Part shown: piece after piece, positions 1-10,854 of the stretch
Numbering within the stretch: the first letter of the stretch is position 1
Layout: each line of letters opens with the position of its first letter
Assembly: GCA_013397935.1 (NCBI GenBank)
Contig: VZRN01004250.1
Location: forward strand, 1,211,018 to 1,275,017
DNA from: Dasyornis broadbenti
Taxonomy: Eukaryota; Chordata; Aves; Passeriformes; Dasyornithidae
Reading direction: 5' to 3'
Length of the DNA: 64,000 nucleotides
Notes under the pieces: generated by a model
The model's input: the letters and a program-made list of their open reading frames with translations, nothing else
The model's database searches: none
What the model was told of the DNA's origin: nothing
Position numbers and translations under genes: made by a program

Positions 1-94
1 CACAGATACTCAGTTTCTGACTTAAAATATCTCCTTTTCACTCCAGTGCCTGTATACAGAGAGACAACAACACAGAACCACCCAAATTAGTGCT

Positions 95-215
95 CGTCGT
101 GGCAGCCGCTCGGTTTTATTTATTTATGTGGATTCGGCCATTTCCTTCTCCAGTCATTAATAAAGCGCAGTGAATTTGAATGTGTGCAAGTGAAAATGGC
201 TCCTAAAGGGACCCT
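95..215. other. Possible conserved non-coding block
   Basis: AT-rich stretch that keeps several CpGs (around 97-112 and 133-136) next to TTTATTTATTTATG. CpG retention in AT-rich vertebrate DNA is often seen in constrained elements. On the minus strand it reads as overlapping AATAAA signals, so it could also be a polyadenylation region. The call rests on composition alone. Confidence 0.2.
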
Positions 216-299
216 TCTGCTGGTGGGGCAGCTGCTAGGCTTCCATTGCCTTTCACTCAATGCTTAGAGTGAAACTGTAGTGAAAAAGCTTCTCATCTT

Positions 300-695
300 A
301 CGGAGAGAGGATGCGAGAGTTGGGATTGTTCAGCCCGGAGAAGAGAAGGCTCCAGGGAGACCTCAGAGCACCTGCCAGTGCCTAAGGGGGCTCCAAGAGA
401 GCTGGAGAGGGACTTGGGGCAAAGACATGGAGTGACAGGACGAGGGGCAGTGACTTTGAACTGCCAGAGGGCAAGTTTAGATGGGATATTGGGAAGAAAT
501 TCCTCCCTATGAGGGTGGGAAGGCCCTGGCACAGGGTGCCCAGAGAAGCTGTGGCTGCCCCTGGATCCCTGGAAGTGTCCAAGGCCAGGCTAGACAGGGC
601 TTGGAGTGACCTGGCCTAATGGAAGGTGTCCCTGCCCATGGCAGGGGGTGAACGAGAGCTTTGAGGCCTTTTCCAACCATTCTATGGTTCTATGA
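300..695 (+). mobile_element. CR1 LINE, 3'-end fragment (5'-truncated)
   Basis: Reads as the 3' part of an avian CR1 retrotransposon in sense orientation. Visible landmarks are TTCAGCCCGGAGAAGAGAAG near the start, then GGAAGAAATTCCTCCCTATG, TGCCCAGAGAAGCTGTGGCT, GGAAGGTGTCCCTGCCCATG, and the terminal CATTCTATGGTTCTATGA. This is the usual outcome of 5' truncation. No reverse transcriptase coding region is present. As is normal for CR1, there is no poly(A) tail and no clear target-site duplication. Confidence 0.93.
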
Positions 696-2990
696 AAAGT
701 AAGTATTCTTCTTTTCTCCATTTCACCCCAAAATAGCCTCTAGATCAGTCCTGCCAATGAGGGGCAGGGAACTGACCTGTTCTCACTCAGTTCAGCAGCA
801 CATCTTTTCTCCTCTCTTCCCCCAACTCCTCTTTTGCCTTCTCTTTCCTCTCTAGCTCTTGAGCAATGATGCAAGAATTTCAAGCAACATCAACCCTGGC
901 GCAACTCCATTTGATTTACTGGCAGCTGGAGGCTATTCTTTGCCTGCCATCATCTGAATGGCAGATGTTATGAAGGTTCTGTTCTTGCCTTGACAAATCT
1001 CAGGTTAAAATAAAGGTAGTAGAGACCTTTAGACACAAGAGCAAGCCATGAAGGAGGAATAATCTGAAAAGTTCCCCTTGAATTTAAACAGTAGGGACAC
1101 CAGGCACATCTCATGGGCTGGATTTCAGTAAATAACAGCACTTGTTTAGTAGAACTTACTGAAACTTGGCATAAACTTTGATCCAAATATAAAAATCTGC
1201 ATTTAAGGGGGAGAAGGAACATCCTTAATTAAAGTCAGGATGTTTTCACCTAAAATGCTCTGGCTTGTCTACTAACAGGCTTGCTCCTTGAAACTCACTT
1301 TCACAGGTAACCTCATTCCTGATCAGCCCTTCCCAGCTCAGTGTTCATACAGCCATTTTCCAATGGATTCTGGCAGGATCAGCCCTGAAGTAATACAGAT
1401 TTGTTACTAAATATCGTTCCTGGTGTTTTTTCCCATGTAAAGCCGCAAAACACTTTGCAGGACTCATTTTCTTGGGTGTCTGTAACAGAGACAACAACCA
1501 GGGGCTGGGATGCTGCGATTTTCCACCTGTTTGAGGAATTTCAATATTGCACCCACTGAAACAGTTGCGTTTGGAAGTTGGCTTCTCTGTTCTGGTTCAT
1601 TTGGACAACACCAGGACAGCTGGTGCTAACGGTCAGAGCTGCACTCCAAACCTCAGCTGGTGCGGCGCTGGCTGAGGATCTGCTCCCACATCTGCTCTCA
1701 GGTTTCTCAGCATCCCTAAAGCATTGCAAGGAAAGGTGGCAAAGTACAGGACTTATCACACGTGATAGAGCATTACCAAGTGATTGGTGGCTGCTGAGGA
1801 GCCCTCCCAGGCCTTCAGGGCTGTGGCTGAAACCTTTGATCAGCTGTATCACCTCTCAGCAAAGAGGGACTGGGGCAGAGCTGGGGAAGGGGGCAGCTCC
1901 AGTGCTCCCAGTCCCACAGGTCCACACCGACCTTGTCTGAGTCAGACCTCAGTTGTGATGGCTGTAAAAGAGTGATAAGACTACTTACTGCATGGTGCTT
2001 GAATATGGAAAGTGTCAAGGATCACCCTGATTAATGACAGGGTGATGTCAGAGGGGATATCACTGCATGTAATAAATCAGATCTTTTCGTGTGGGTTCAC
2101 TTGGGTTACAAGCTGCAAATTGCCCAGAGCCCTTTTGTGATTTTACGTGAATGGAAGTGCACCTTGAGCTGCTGAGCTCTACAGAGCAGGTGCTCTGTCA
2201 CTGCTCCATTGAAATGGAGAAAAATTATTAGGACATCAGGTGTGGCAGGAGACTGCCCAGGGGTTTGCACCCCTAATCCCCTTTGGTTCCCTCAAGAGTC
2301 AGATGGACAGACAACACTTTCCAGTGACTGAGAGATGAACCTTTGGGAAACCAGACAACCACCTCAGCAAGTGAAGGGCAGATGTGAGATGTAAGGTCAA
2401 AGCGTTTACAAAATTCAGCTGTGGTCCAGATGCAGAGCAAGCAGGGTGTTAGTGCTGGGAGCTCTGGCTGGCACCGGCTATGGTGCAGCTCAGCTGGGCA
2501 CTTCCTCTGTCACAAGATTTGCAGCCCTGCACTCCCCAGCCCCAGTCAGATGTGATGTTTGGGTTGCCCTTGCCTTGGTTTCCCTGCTGTTCCCGCTCTC
2601 CAGAACACCACTGTGCTGGTGCAGCAGCATTTTGCATCCTCCCCAGTGAGGATGCACAAAGTGGTTTGCAATTTCACCCAGCCAAACTCAAACTGGGGGA
2701 CGTGTCAGAGGGGATGTGGGAGCAGTGCTTGGTCTAAGCTTGCTGGAAACCAGTTAAACCCTCCAAATATATTGGAAGGGAGGAACAGACCCACCCAGAG
2801 CACGAGCCCATAAGCGTTTACAGGAACAATGAGTATTTTTTATAAATCCAGCTGATATTATCAGAGAAAACTTTCAGGAACACAACTGCTCCTATTGTGC
2901 ATGAAGCAGAAAATGTGAGGCTTTAGGCTATGGAATCAAACCTTATCCTGAGGGCAGGATTGGGCCCCTGGGCACCCTGCTGTGCCCTGA
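696..2990. other. No gene recognised
   Basis: Mixed-composition DNA downstream of the putative minus-strand gene. The only structure I see is the hairpin at 2021-2046. Open frames at 1578-1940 and 2446-2813 overlap in several frames in GC-rich sequence and carry no recognisable domain. Confidence 0.6.
2021..2046. repeat. Small perfect inverted repeat with TTAATGA loop
   Basis: ATCACCCTG (2021-2029) is complemented by CAGGGTGAT (2038-2046) around an 8-nt loop containing the homeodomain-type core TTAATGA. The 9-bp arms are perfect. It could be a dyad binding site or chance. Confidence 0.4.
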
Positions 2991-3007
2991 ACTGGCTCTG
3001 TGATGGT

Positions 3008-3060
3008 TCATTGTTCGCCTCGGGATCCCAGTGACTCGGGGAACCATTTGGCTTTGCGGA
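3008..3060 (-). CDS. Putative terminal coding exon of minus-strand gene
   Basis: On the minus strand a good acceptor (GATTCCCTTCTCAG, AG at 3061-3062) is followed by a frame that takes over from the exon at 5959-6165. The leftover C plus the first two bases gives Leu, then about 16 residues containing RKAKWFPESLG, then TGA at 3008-3010. There is no usable GT donor nearby, as expected of a last exon. A TATAAA-type variant of the polyadenylation signal lies 164 nt past the stop (2839-2844), but no AATAAA does. Any acceptor will reach a stop fairly soon, so this exon is the weakest of the four; its support is the acceptor quality and the phase match. Confidence 0.35.
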
Positions 3061-3224
3061 CTGAGAAGGGAATCAAATAGTTGAACCCTTAGTAAACATG
3101 CAAACACAACTGGTTGTCTTTGATGATTTGTTAGCTTGGACCTGAGCCAGGAGCCTTGGGGATTGCAGACCAAGTTCCTAGAGCTCCTCAGCTGACATGC
3201 AGAGCAGCAGATCACAGTTGGGAT

Positions 3225-3580
3225 GAGTAAAACTTATTATCAATTGGAGAGGCAGCCAGCAGGTGGAATCTTCCTAAAATATCTCCTGCCCATTTCCAAC
3301 CTGGCAATCTTGGCTGAACCTGAGTCACCTACTTAATAAAAATTCCATATTCAGTCCATAGAAATGCTTCCAGCACAGTTAGATCAATTTCCTCTAAGTA
3401 GCAATAAATGTGTTTTCCTTTAAAAGGCCAACACAAGCACATTATCACAGCCTATAATCCCCATTCTCTCTATTAGCTCAAAGTACATCCTAAAGGCCAA
3501 GGGTCGCAGCTAAAGACTAATCAGTCTCATTAGCCTGTCTAATTTATCTTAACTAGGAGGACACAAACACACTAAAACTG
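3225..3580. other. Candidate conserved non-coding element
   Basis: AT-rich block dense in homeodomain-like TAAT/ATTA cores (for example GACTAATCAG and CATTAGCCTGTCTAATTTA near 3515-3545), directly beside the putative terminal exon on its intron side. No open frame of interest. Constraint is inferred from composition only. Confidence 0.3.
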
Positions 3581-3589
3581 TTAAGGAGA

Positions 3590-5340
3590 CTTTTTGATCA
3601 GGATATGGGAGTCATTCATCAGGGTCCTGCAGCTTCCAGAGACAGGAGGGAGAAAACGAGCAGGGGACAAAGCCATTCTCCGAGGAAGCTCTGCACCGAG
3701 ACACACCCAGGCAGGCAGGATGGGGCAGAAACCCTCCCGGGGGCTCCTGCTGTCCTACCAGGCAACATCCCAGCAGGACAGGGGGAGAGATATGGAAAAG
3801 CATCTCCTCCTTGTTCTCACCCTCACACCAGCCAGCAGCTCAGTGTGTTCCTCGCTCGAGCTCCGCTTTGGCACTGCAGGCGCTCGCTGGAGCTGGGAAG
3901 GGTTTGAGCGCAGTTGGTTAAAGTTTAAGCTCTCCCCAGCTGTGTCAGCCACCGCTGTGGCTTGGGAACGCCATCTGCCCCTCCTTCTCCCACGTGCATC
4001 CCTCTCCTGACAGCTCCCAGCTCATCCCGTCCCTGCTGCCCCGCCAGGAGGGTGGAGAAGGGGGATAAGCGACGACGCAGTGCTCAAATCCAGCAGCAAG
4101 CAGCATGAAAAGGAGAAAAAAAAAAGCAAAAAATGAGCTCCTGTGGAAGTAGTTTTGTCTCTGGTTATCCAGGTAGGTGTGTTAGATGCTCCAGCCCAGC
4201 AAGAGAGCCCTGCTGCTGAACCTCACTGTGACCATTAGTGGGCAATGCAAATGCCCTCACAAACACTGCCCAGAATTATTGCCCAGGCTCTGTCTGGGCT
4301 TTAGTAGCTCAAGGCAACAAAGCAATTTGAGGCTGATTTCCAGCCCCAAGACTCCAAGCCACACTTTCATGCTGGAGGCTCCTGGCAGGAAGGAACTCCA
4401 GAATTTGTGCTGCCTTCACATCGTCGTCAGCTGTTAATGGACAAGAAGGTTTTCTGCTGAGAAAAGAAGGAAGCGTAGATTATTTAAGGACTTTCAGTAG
4501 GAGGAGGCTGGCCAAGCTCTAAATCAAAGTCACCTCTTGAGTCTCTCCTGAGAGAAAGGGAAAGGTTATAACTCGGATCCCTACTTCCATCTTGGAAATG
4601 TGTGCCTCCAGAATAACAGCATTTCCAGTGGCAATCTGCCATCGAATGGAAAGCACTGCTCTCCCAAACCCTTCTCCTCATGCCCAGCCCTTGTTTCCAT
4701 ATCACGTGTGTGTCCTCACCCTGGTCGTGGTGTCACTGTGATGTCAGAACGCTCTGGGACACAGAGCTGAGCTGAGTAAACTCGACCCAAGTCCAGCTGC
4801 TGTGCCAGCCTTTCGTCACCCAGCCCAGGCGCTGCTGCCAAGGCCAAGGGGCATGGCAGAAACGCTCCAGGGGTACCCATCTCCCTCCCTCCCCACGGCT
4901 GACCTGCCGTGCACGGGTCACAAGCACCAAGAATGAAGCTCGGGTGGAGCTCAGGGGCTGCTAAAGGGTTCACAGCCTGGGATTTCACCTGGGGGAGGGA
5001 ATTTGAGGTGTATGACATCATATAAACAGGTTAAATTTTGAAAGTGCAATGACTCCAATAAGAAGGTTTAGAAAGTGTCACAACAGTTTGTGTCACAAGA
5101 ATTTGTGTCACCATGTCTCATTTTTTAAATCCACTTTCTCATTTCGAGATACTTGAATGGGAAATATTTATTGATGGAAAATCAGCTTTGCTCTGCCTTT
5201 CACTGCAGGGAGTGTGTATATTTTCATTTCATGGTACCCACTCAGGCTCATGCGGGCAGAAGAGGGGAGAAGAGAGGGGAAGAGGTGGTGGAGATTTCCG
5301 GCACAGCTCAAATGCTGGAGCCATCTGTAGTTTGCTGTTT
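3590..5340. other. No gene recognised (intronic if the minus-strand gene is real)
   Basis: GC-richer sequence with several overlapping short open frames (3594-4010, 4186-4437, 4716-5021) that show no domain. A purine-rich run lies near 5258-5290. TTTGTGTCAC occurs twice, at 5087-5096 and 5102-5111, a 15-bp spaced direct repeat. Confidence 0.5.
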
Positions 5341-5403
5341 CTTTAGTCCTGTTGGTGACCTGTCACAGATAGGACAAACTGCAGTTCACGTGCCTCAGCC
5401 CCT

Positions 5404-5950
5404 GTGAGTAACCACCCCCACAGGTACAAGAGCTCCTCATTCAAATAAGTACCTTTTCCAGACTTATTTTTGGAGAAACTGTGGCCACCACAATTCCTGT
5501 GCACAGAAATTAAGTAGATCCCTTTTTTTGTGCAGAAAATCTTGAGAATGCCAGTCTGTCCAGATTTTGAATAATTTTAAATCACAGATTGCTTTGAAGC
5601 TCCTAACACTGACTTTTTCAAACAATCTTAACTGAGAAGTCCTCTCTCCACTGGCAGAAAGGCAGCTTACAGATCTCAGGTACTCACACAGCCATATACA
5701 AAGTTGAAGGTGGTAAGAAACACTGTTGTCCATCCCAGTTCATCAAAGCAATCAAGCACATGCTCAGTTTTAATCACAAACATATAGCTAGCCAAGCACT
5801 AATTAATAATGAGATTTGAGTGCTCACTTAAATCTTGGTTTCAAATGTTTATGAATGTCGTGTCTGAGTTTTCTTTCCTTTTTTTGTTTCATTTAAGACT
5901 GTTGTGTGCCAATAACAACAAGTTTTTGGCAAGGAAGGTTTAGGTCAGTC
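5404..5950. other. AT-rich intronic stretch, no gene recognised
   Basis: An 89-codon minus-strand frame (5464-5733) is unusually long for AT-rich sequence but has no convincing donor and no recognisable motif, so I treat it as chance. T-rich runs occur near 5521 and 5880. Confidence 0.45.
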
Positions 5951-5958
5951 TTACTCAC

Positions 5959-6165
5959 GTGGCCAAGCTCCTTTGAGCAAGACCAACTCATCCCACTTAA
6001 CATGTCCAGGCTGGGCATCTTGTCTAAGTTGGTAGCTCCGGTATCTTCTGTAATCAGGATCAGAAATGGGCACCTCTGAAGGAGGATTCATCCTTTCTGT
6101 CTGGGGCAAGAATTTTAGGGCAGATGAATCAGTTTGTGGAGAAGCTTGCATTTTTCCCAGGGCAG
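5959..6165 (-). CDS. Putative coding exon of minus-strand gene (about 69 residues)
   Basis: The best-looking coding block in the left half. On the minus strand an acceptor TCTAGACTTCCTCAG lies just outside 6165, and a consensus donor GTGAGTAAG begins at 5958. The 207 bases are open in one frame, which begins by completing the codon left by the exon at 9326-9419. Residues include SSALKFLPQTERMNPPSEVP, then DPDYRRYRSYQLRQ, then HVKWDELVLLKGAWP. The block is Tyr/Arg/Pro-rich and hydrophilic with no membrane segment. Stops in the same frame lie just upstream of the acceptor, so the open frame coincides with the predicted exon. An internal Met (complement of 6149-6151) could act as a start if this were a first exon, but the phase match argues for an internal exon. 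Confidence 0.55.
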
Positions 6166-6169
6166 CTGA

Positions 6170-6990
6170 GGAAGTCTAGACTGTAAGCTTGCATTAGTCA
6201 CTTAACTTCTCAGCAGCAAAAAACATTACAGTCTCAACATTTTTCAGACCGTAAGGGTAGGTGAGATAAGCCCAGGTCTCACTCTCAGAGCTACAAAATC
6301 CTTGCTGGGCAGTGAGTTATTAGACAGTTATTTCCCAAGAACAAGGATGGGAAATGCCCTCCCTTGTTCCCAAGCTCTGCTCACAGCCATCTACACATCA
6401 CTAAAGGAGACACAGCTGTGGAAGCAGAAGAAATAAACTGTCAGGTCCTTGTTTTCCCGAGAGGCAGAAACTTGCAGGGACAGATTTCCAGCTGAAGGTC
6501 CTGTACACCAGCTCTCAGGCAGATTTATTCCAGTGTTAATCAGAAGGTTGGGTGGAAGCACTCACGATGTCCTGGCAATAAGGAGAAGTGGAGGAGATGG
6601 AGGGGAGGGAGGAAAATTCATTTGTAGAGATGATGGAGTGACTCCTTCAAACGAAAAATTACTAATGATTAAAACAATGCTTGAGACTGTCTGTTTACAT
6701 TTTAAAGGCGCATTATCCCAACCGAAGGGGTCCAGTGCTCAGCACCTCTTCCTACTGATTACCATCTAGCTTTCCATTTTCATATAACCTTGAAATACAA
6801 TAAAGTCAATGTATGCACAAGGATTCTCTTTTTCTGATGGCTCAAGTGATGCAAATGGATTTTTTTTTCTTTTTATCATCCTTTACCTAGAATCTATGTC
6901 TAAGTCCCATGCTACACCATTTCCCTTTTAGAGGAATGACAGGAGGCTGTGTGTCCACCCTGCATGCTTTCTGTATTTGATCATCAGAGG
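6170..6990. other. No gene recognised
   Basis: Intronic-looking sequence of mixed composition. A 106-codon plus-strand frame (6449-6769) has no recognisable motif. The T-rich part at 6855-6880 is low complexity. Confidence 0.5.
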
Positions 6991-7225
6991 TAATCACAGA
7001 ATTATGGAACAGTTTGGGTTGGAAGGGACATTTAAGGGTCACCTAGTCCAACCCACCTGCAGTGAGCAGCAACTCCCAGCAGACCAGGCTGCTCAGACCC
7101 CCATTCAACCTGACCTTGTACGTTCCCAAAGATGGGGCATCCACAGCCTCTCTGGGAAATCTGTTCCAGTGTTCTGCCAAGCTCACCGTAAAAAATCACT
7201 TCCTTGTATCAAGTCTATCTATTGG
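6991..7225 (-). mobile_element. CR1 LINE, 3'-end fragment in antisense
   Basis: Complement of the CR1 3' end: TCACAGAATTATGGAACAG, then TTTGGGTTGGAAGGGACAT, TCACCTAGTCCAACCCACCT, GCAGACCAGGCTGCTCAGAC, and GATGGGGCATCCACAGCCTC. It fades out after about 7225 into TATC-rich low-complexity sequence (7250-7315). It is more diverged than the copy at 300-695, so probably older. Confidence 0.9.
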
Positions 7226-7919
7226 CATATCTTCCACCCCACCTTCTGATTATCCTTATATCCAGACTATCCCTATGCCCAGTCTCTGTCTAGTTTATCT
7301 CTAGTCTAAATCTAATGAGAACAGGAAAACATAAAAGAGATCCCTCTTTCTTTGATGTTATGTCTGACTTGGTAGTCGGGAATGTGCAAAACTCTCGCCT
7401 CCTTCCCTGAATGAAGATGTTTTATGGCACTGAATTCCCAGAGCAGCAACTGATGGCTCAATTCTGCCCCCTCCTCCTCCCCCTCGTGGCACCCACGCTG
7501 TTCTTTCCACAGCAGCACTGCAGCACGTCCTGTGCTGGAGATCGCACTGGCCACTTACTTTGCAATGCAGATAAACCCTCTCTGCATTATTTCCAGGGGA
7601 GAGGAAGAGAATAGAAGATCCCCGTTTGGAAATCGGCTTCTTCTTGCTTTCGTGCTGCTTTCCACTGTCACAAAAACATTGCACACCGTCTCCTTCCATT
7701 CCAGATCTTACATCCAACAAGCTTTTGCTGACTACATAACCTTCACTAACCTGAAATTCCTGAGTAGTCCCAGGAGCTCAATGCATCTTGGAATAAAATT
7801 TTTGTAATGTCATTTAAGGGTATTCCTAATCCAGAATTATTGAGGAGGCCTGGGTCATGGGAATTGAGTTTGACACTTGACAAATACTTGGCTTTGTGTA
7901 AATGGACAGGCCAGTGAAA

Positions 7920-8050
7920 TAACTGCCTTTGGATGTCACATGAAGAGAAATTAATTCTTTATTAACTTCCGCAATGATAATCTAATAAACTCATTTGGTC
8001 TACTAGTTTCAGCACTTAAAGAGCTCAGTCGATTGGATGCAAATAGATTT
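7920..8050. promoter_or_regulatory. Candidate regulatory block with a perfect octamer
   Basis: AT-rich block rich in TAAT/ATTA cores that ends with a perfect POU octamer ATGCAAAT at 8037-8044. Retained CpGs (for example TTCCGCAATG, GTCGATTGG) add weak support for constraint. No reporter or alignment data are available here. Confidence 0.25.
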
Positions 8051-8480
8051 TTTTTTTTCTCCCCCTCTGGAGCAGTGCCTCTGTGGTGTGCAAAGGGACA
8101 TCAGTGTGAAAAGCCAGGCCTGGCATGTCAGGATATGGTGCACGTGTCCAGATCCTGCTGCTGCTTAGTGTGAGAGAGACAGGCACAGCAGAAGGACAAA
8201 TAGCAGGGGCTAGAAAAATACTCTATTAGGAAAGAAAATGGTTTTTTATTAAAAATTTGTATTTTAAAAAAGTTTGCTACAACTTGAATTCAACTTGAAT
8301 TGCTATAACTTTTCTTCTTAATCAGGTATTTTAAAATAATACACAAAGAACCAATATATTAGCTGTTTCCTTTTAGTATTAGAGCACAAAAAATTAGTCT
8401 GGCATCATCAGGACATTTTGGTGGGTGCTGTGCAAACACAATGAAAGCTGGAGCTCCCATCCTAACATTTTATTGGTAAA
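8051..8480. other. AT-rich sequence, no gene recognised
   Basis: Contains T- and A-rich runs (8048-8060, 8240-8270) and an 11-bp near-perfect tandem, AACTTGAATTC/AACTTGAATTG, around 8281-8302. Nothing else is visible. Confidence 0.5.
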
Positions 8481-8489
8481 TGCAAAAAA

Positions 8490-9240
8490 TAAAAATGGAA
8501 CTATGTGGATCAAGCAAGCCTCTAATTCTAGAAGCCAAGTGTGTCCAACAAGAAAATAAGGCTGTCATATGTGACCTAAGCATCCAATCAACCCAGCCAT
8601 TGCCACTCAGAGGTTGAATTTCAAATGTCAAGCCACAAGCTGCTGCAGACGGACCAGGAGCCGTGTGCAAAATAAACAAACAAAAAGACACAGAGCGAAA
8701 TATGACCTCACTGCGCTCGTTTCAGACCTTCCCACCAAGAGAAGAGTGACACAGCTGATCAAATCCAATTTCAGGCTCATATTTCTATGTGCCAGAGTGT
8801 CCAAGGCTGCTGCTCTGCCCATCAATAAGTTCATGCAACTGTGATCTTGTTCACGTTAGTGCAGACTGGAACCACCAATAAACCTGGATTTGATCAGAGT
8901 ATCTTCACCACACCGCTGCTGCTTGTCCTACACACACACAGCAGCGGAGCCCAATGGGAGCCAGATTAAAAAGCCAAGGCAAGGCATGTTTCCTGCCAGC
9001 AGGCATTTCTTACCCTGCCCATTGGTGCAGCGCATTAAAAATGTTTCATTTGCAAAAGCCAAATATTTATTAGCATTTGCTAACTGAGCTGCTCCATAAT
9101 GACATGAAAAATTGTGATGTCTACGTCCATCAGTTCCATGTAAATACATAATTTGCACAGGAATGTATAAATACATGTATGCATGTTTACTTCTGATTAG
9201 TGGCAATTATGCTATGAAAGAAATGCTGGAAATAGGGCAT
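8490..9240. other. Candidate cluster of conserved non-coding elements
   Basis: A 750-bp block just upstream (in gene sense) of the exon at 9326-9419. It has many ATTA/TAAT cores, AT-rich octamer-like words and scattered CpGs (for example ACTGCGCTCGTTTC, GCAGCGCATTAAAAATG, TCTACGTCCATC). It contains no CR1 and little simple repeat. These features resemble vertebrate enhancers, but sequence conservation was not tested. Confidence 0.3.
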
Positions 9241-9325
9241 GGGTTTTCTAGATTGCTTTAAGGATCTGTGTCCTTTCTGCTGCTCTGTTTTCAGGGGCAG
9301 TGTGGGGTAGAGGAATTCAGCTTAC

Positions 9326-9419
9326 CTTGACCTCCTCTCTGGCTTTCCTGTGGAGCTTCCAGGGAGGTCAGGTCATGGTCCATCACCAAACGGGCTGATC
9401 TCTCTGAGTCCATACACAA
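9326..9419 (-). CDS. Putative coding exon of minus-strand gene (31 codons)
   Basis: Strong splice signals bracket this 94-bp block on the minus strand: acceptor CTGTTTTTCCTTCAG ending at 9420, and donor CAAG|GTAAGCTG at 9325. Only one frame is open (both alternatives hit TGA). It starts on a codon boundary and leaves one base over. That matches the exon at 46650-46786 upstream, which ends on a boundary, and the exon at 5959-6165 downstream, which starts by completing a codon. Residues include MDSERSARLVMDHDLTSLEA. There is no recognisable domain, and the composition is that of a soluble, charged linker. Confidence 0.5.
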
Positions 9420-9821
9420 CTGAAGGAAAAACAGATTCAGGAAGATCCAGAGGGCTTCCAGCTCTGAATCAGCCTCAGCAATGTTAACATCAGCCCTTCT
9501 TCCCGAATGTTTCTGAGATCTAAGTAATCAGCTGCCTTTATTGTGGATATCATTCACACACGTAGTCTGATGCCCTGAAGGACTTGAGCCTTGCTGTCTA
9601 CACAGCTTCATAAATGGGATTTTGGCTTCTTTGTGGAAAAATAATTTTCTTTTTAAATCTGCACTAGTGAGTGGCACGCTGGAGAGGCTCCCCACCAGCA
9701 TCCCTGCCCTCTGTCCTCACTCCAGAGCGCAGCTTTGCATCTCAGTCCCTAGGCTGCTCCCTCACCACCTATTCCTCAGAGTTTGGCACTGAAGCTAATT
9801 AAAAGCTGCACTCTGAATAGA

Positions 9822-9878
9822 CTCACAGAATCACAGAAAATAACCTGGAAAGGATCACCAAAGGTCCTGCAGTCCTTT
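9822..9878 (-). mobile_element. Short diverged CR1 3'-end relic
   Basis: CTCACAGAATCACAGAAAAT followed by ACCTGGAAAGGATCACCAAA matches the antisense CR1 terminal signature loosely. Only about 55 bp remain. Confidence 0.55.
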
Positions 9879-9879
9879 C

Positions 9880-10850
9880 CTGCGTGCTACACTGTCCGGT
9901 CTGCCTCCGTTGCTCTCAGCAGACATTTGTGCAGTCTGCAATCAATGCTGCATCTGTTCATGCTCCAGAGGAATGCCCTGCAGCCCAGAGCTGTGGGCTC
10001 TATCAACACCCAGGAGCCAGTTTGTGCTGCTGTCAGGGTGGCAAATGGGTGTCTGTGACATGTTCCACCGTGTGCTGAGGGCTGGCTGGCTGGAGCCTCA
10101 GCCAAGTGAAGAGCAGCTGCTATTTATGGGCCACTCTCTGCTTCCTCCCAGTGCTGGATCCAGAAGTAATAAAGAGGTAGGGACCATCCCCCTGTTCATG
10201 ATGTATTTTTGTGTGTCTCTCCAGCAGCAGCTGATGGGGAGGGACACCTCAGACTGGAGGTGAGAATCTGCTCCTCTCTCTCACAGACCTGTTGTTACTG
10301 CTCCCCAGCAGTGAGATATTCTTAACATCACAACAGCAGGGATGTTGGATGCTGAGCTCTGCGAAGGCCAGAAATGTGCTGGCAGGTTTGGGGGACTGTT
10401 TGGGTTTTTATTTCAGGTTGCAGGAAGTTTTTCCTCTTACAGAAGGAACAGAACGATGATGTTCCCCTCAGCTGTAGAGTTTGCTGCTCATTTCTCCTGG
10501 ATGGACACCTGGTTCCAGGGACCATCTGCTGCTTTTTCCAAAGCTGGTGCCAGGAATATCTCTCCAGCTGAGAAGGAGGTGGGTGTCTCAACTCAGCCTG
10601 CAGGTAAAGAGCCAGGACATGGGCCAGGTACAACTGTGGGCTGCAGGGACATCTTTGGCTGCTGTGCAAGAGCACTGTCGTGTCCTTTCCCAGAGAACTG
10701 AGGACACTCCACGCTTCTGGGGAGTGAGGGTATGGCCACGGGCTCTGGAGCCTCTCCAAACCAGGCTGGCACCGTGCTGCTGTGCAGACCTCCTGCTTTT
10801 GTCCACCATCTAGAGAGGATTTCAAAGAAGAAATTCCAGGCTGGGCAATA
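9880..10850. other. GC-rich intronic-looking sequence, no gene recognised
   Basis: Many overlapping frames on both strands (up to 165 codons at 10328-10825, minus) with no domain and no coherent splice pattern. Two very short acceptor/donor pairs (10225-10259 and about 10571-10605) are probably chance. Confidence 0.5.
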
Positions 10851-10854
10851 TTTT

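Noticed and set aside
4158..4179. Resemblance to mature miR-9 (TCTCTGGTTATCCAGGTAGG)
   Set aside because: About 16 of 22 positions match, and there is no complementary arm downstream to form the precursor hairpin.
10225..10259. 35-bp plus-strand block between a good acceptor and donor
   Set aside because: Too short and without a phase partner; such pairs are expected by chance in GC-rich sequence.
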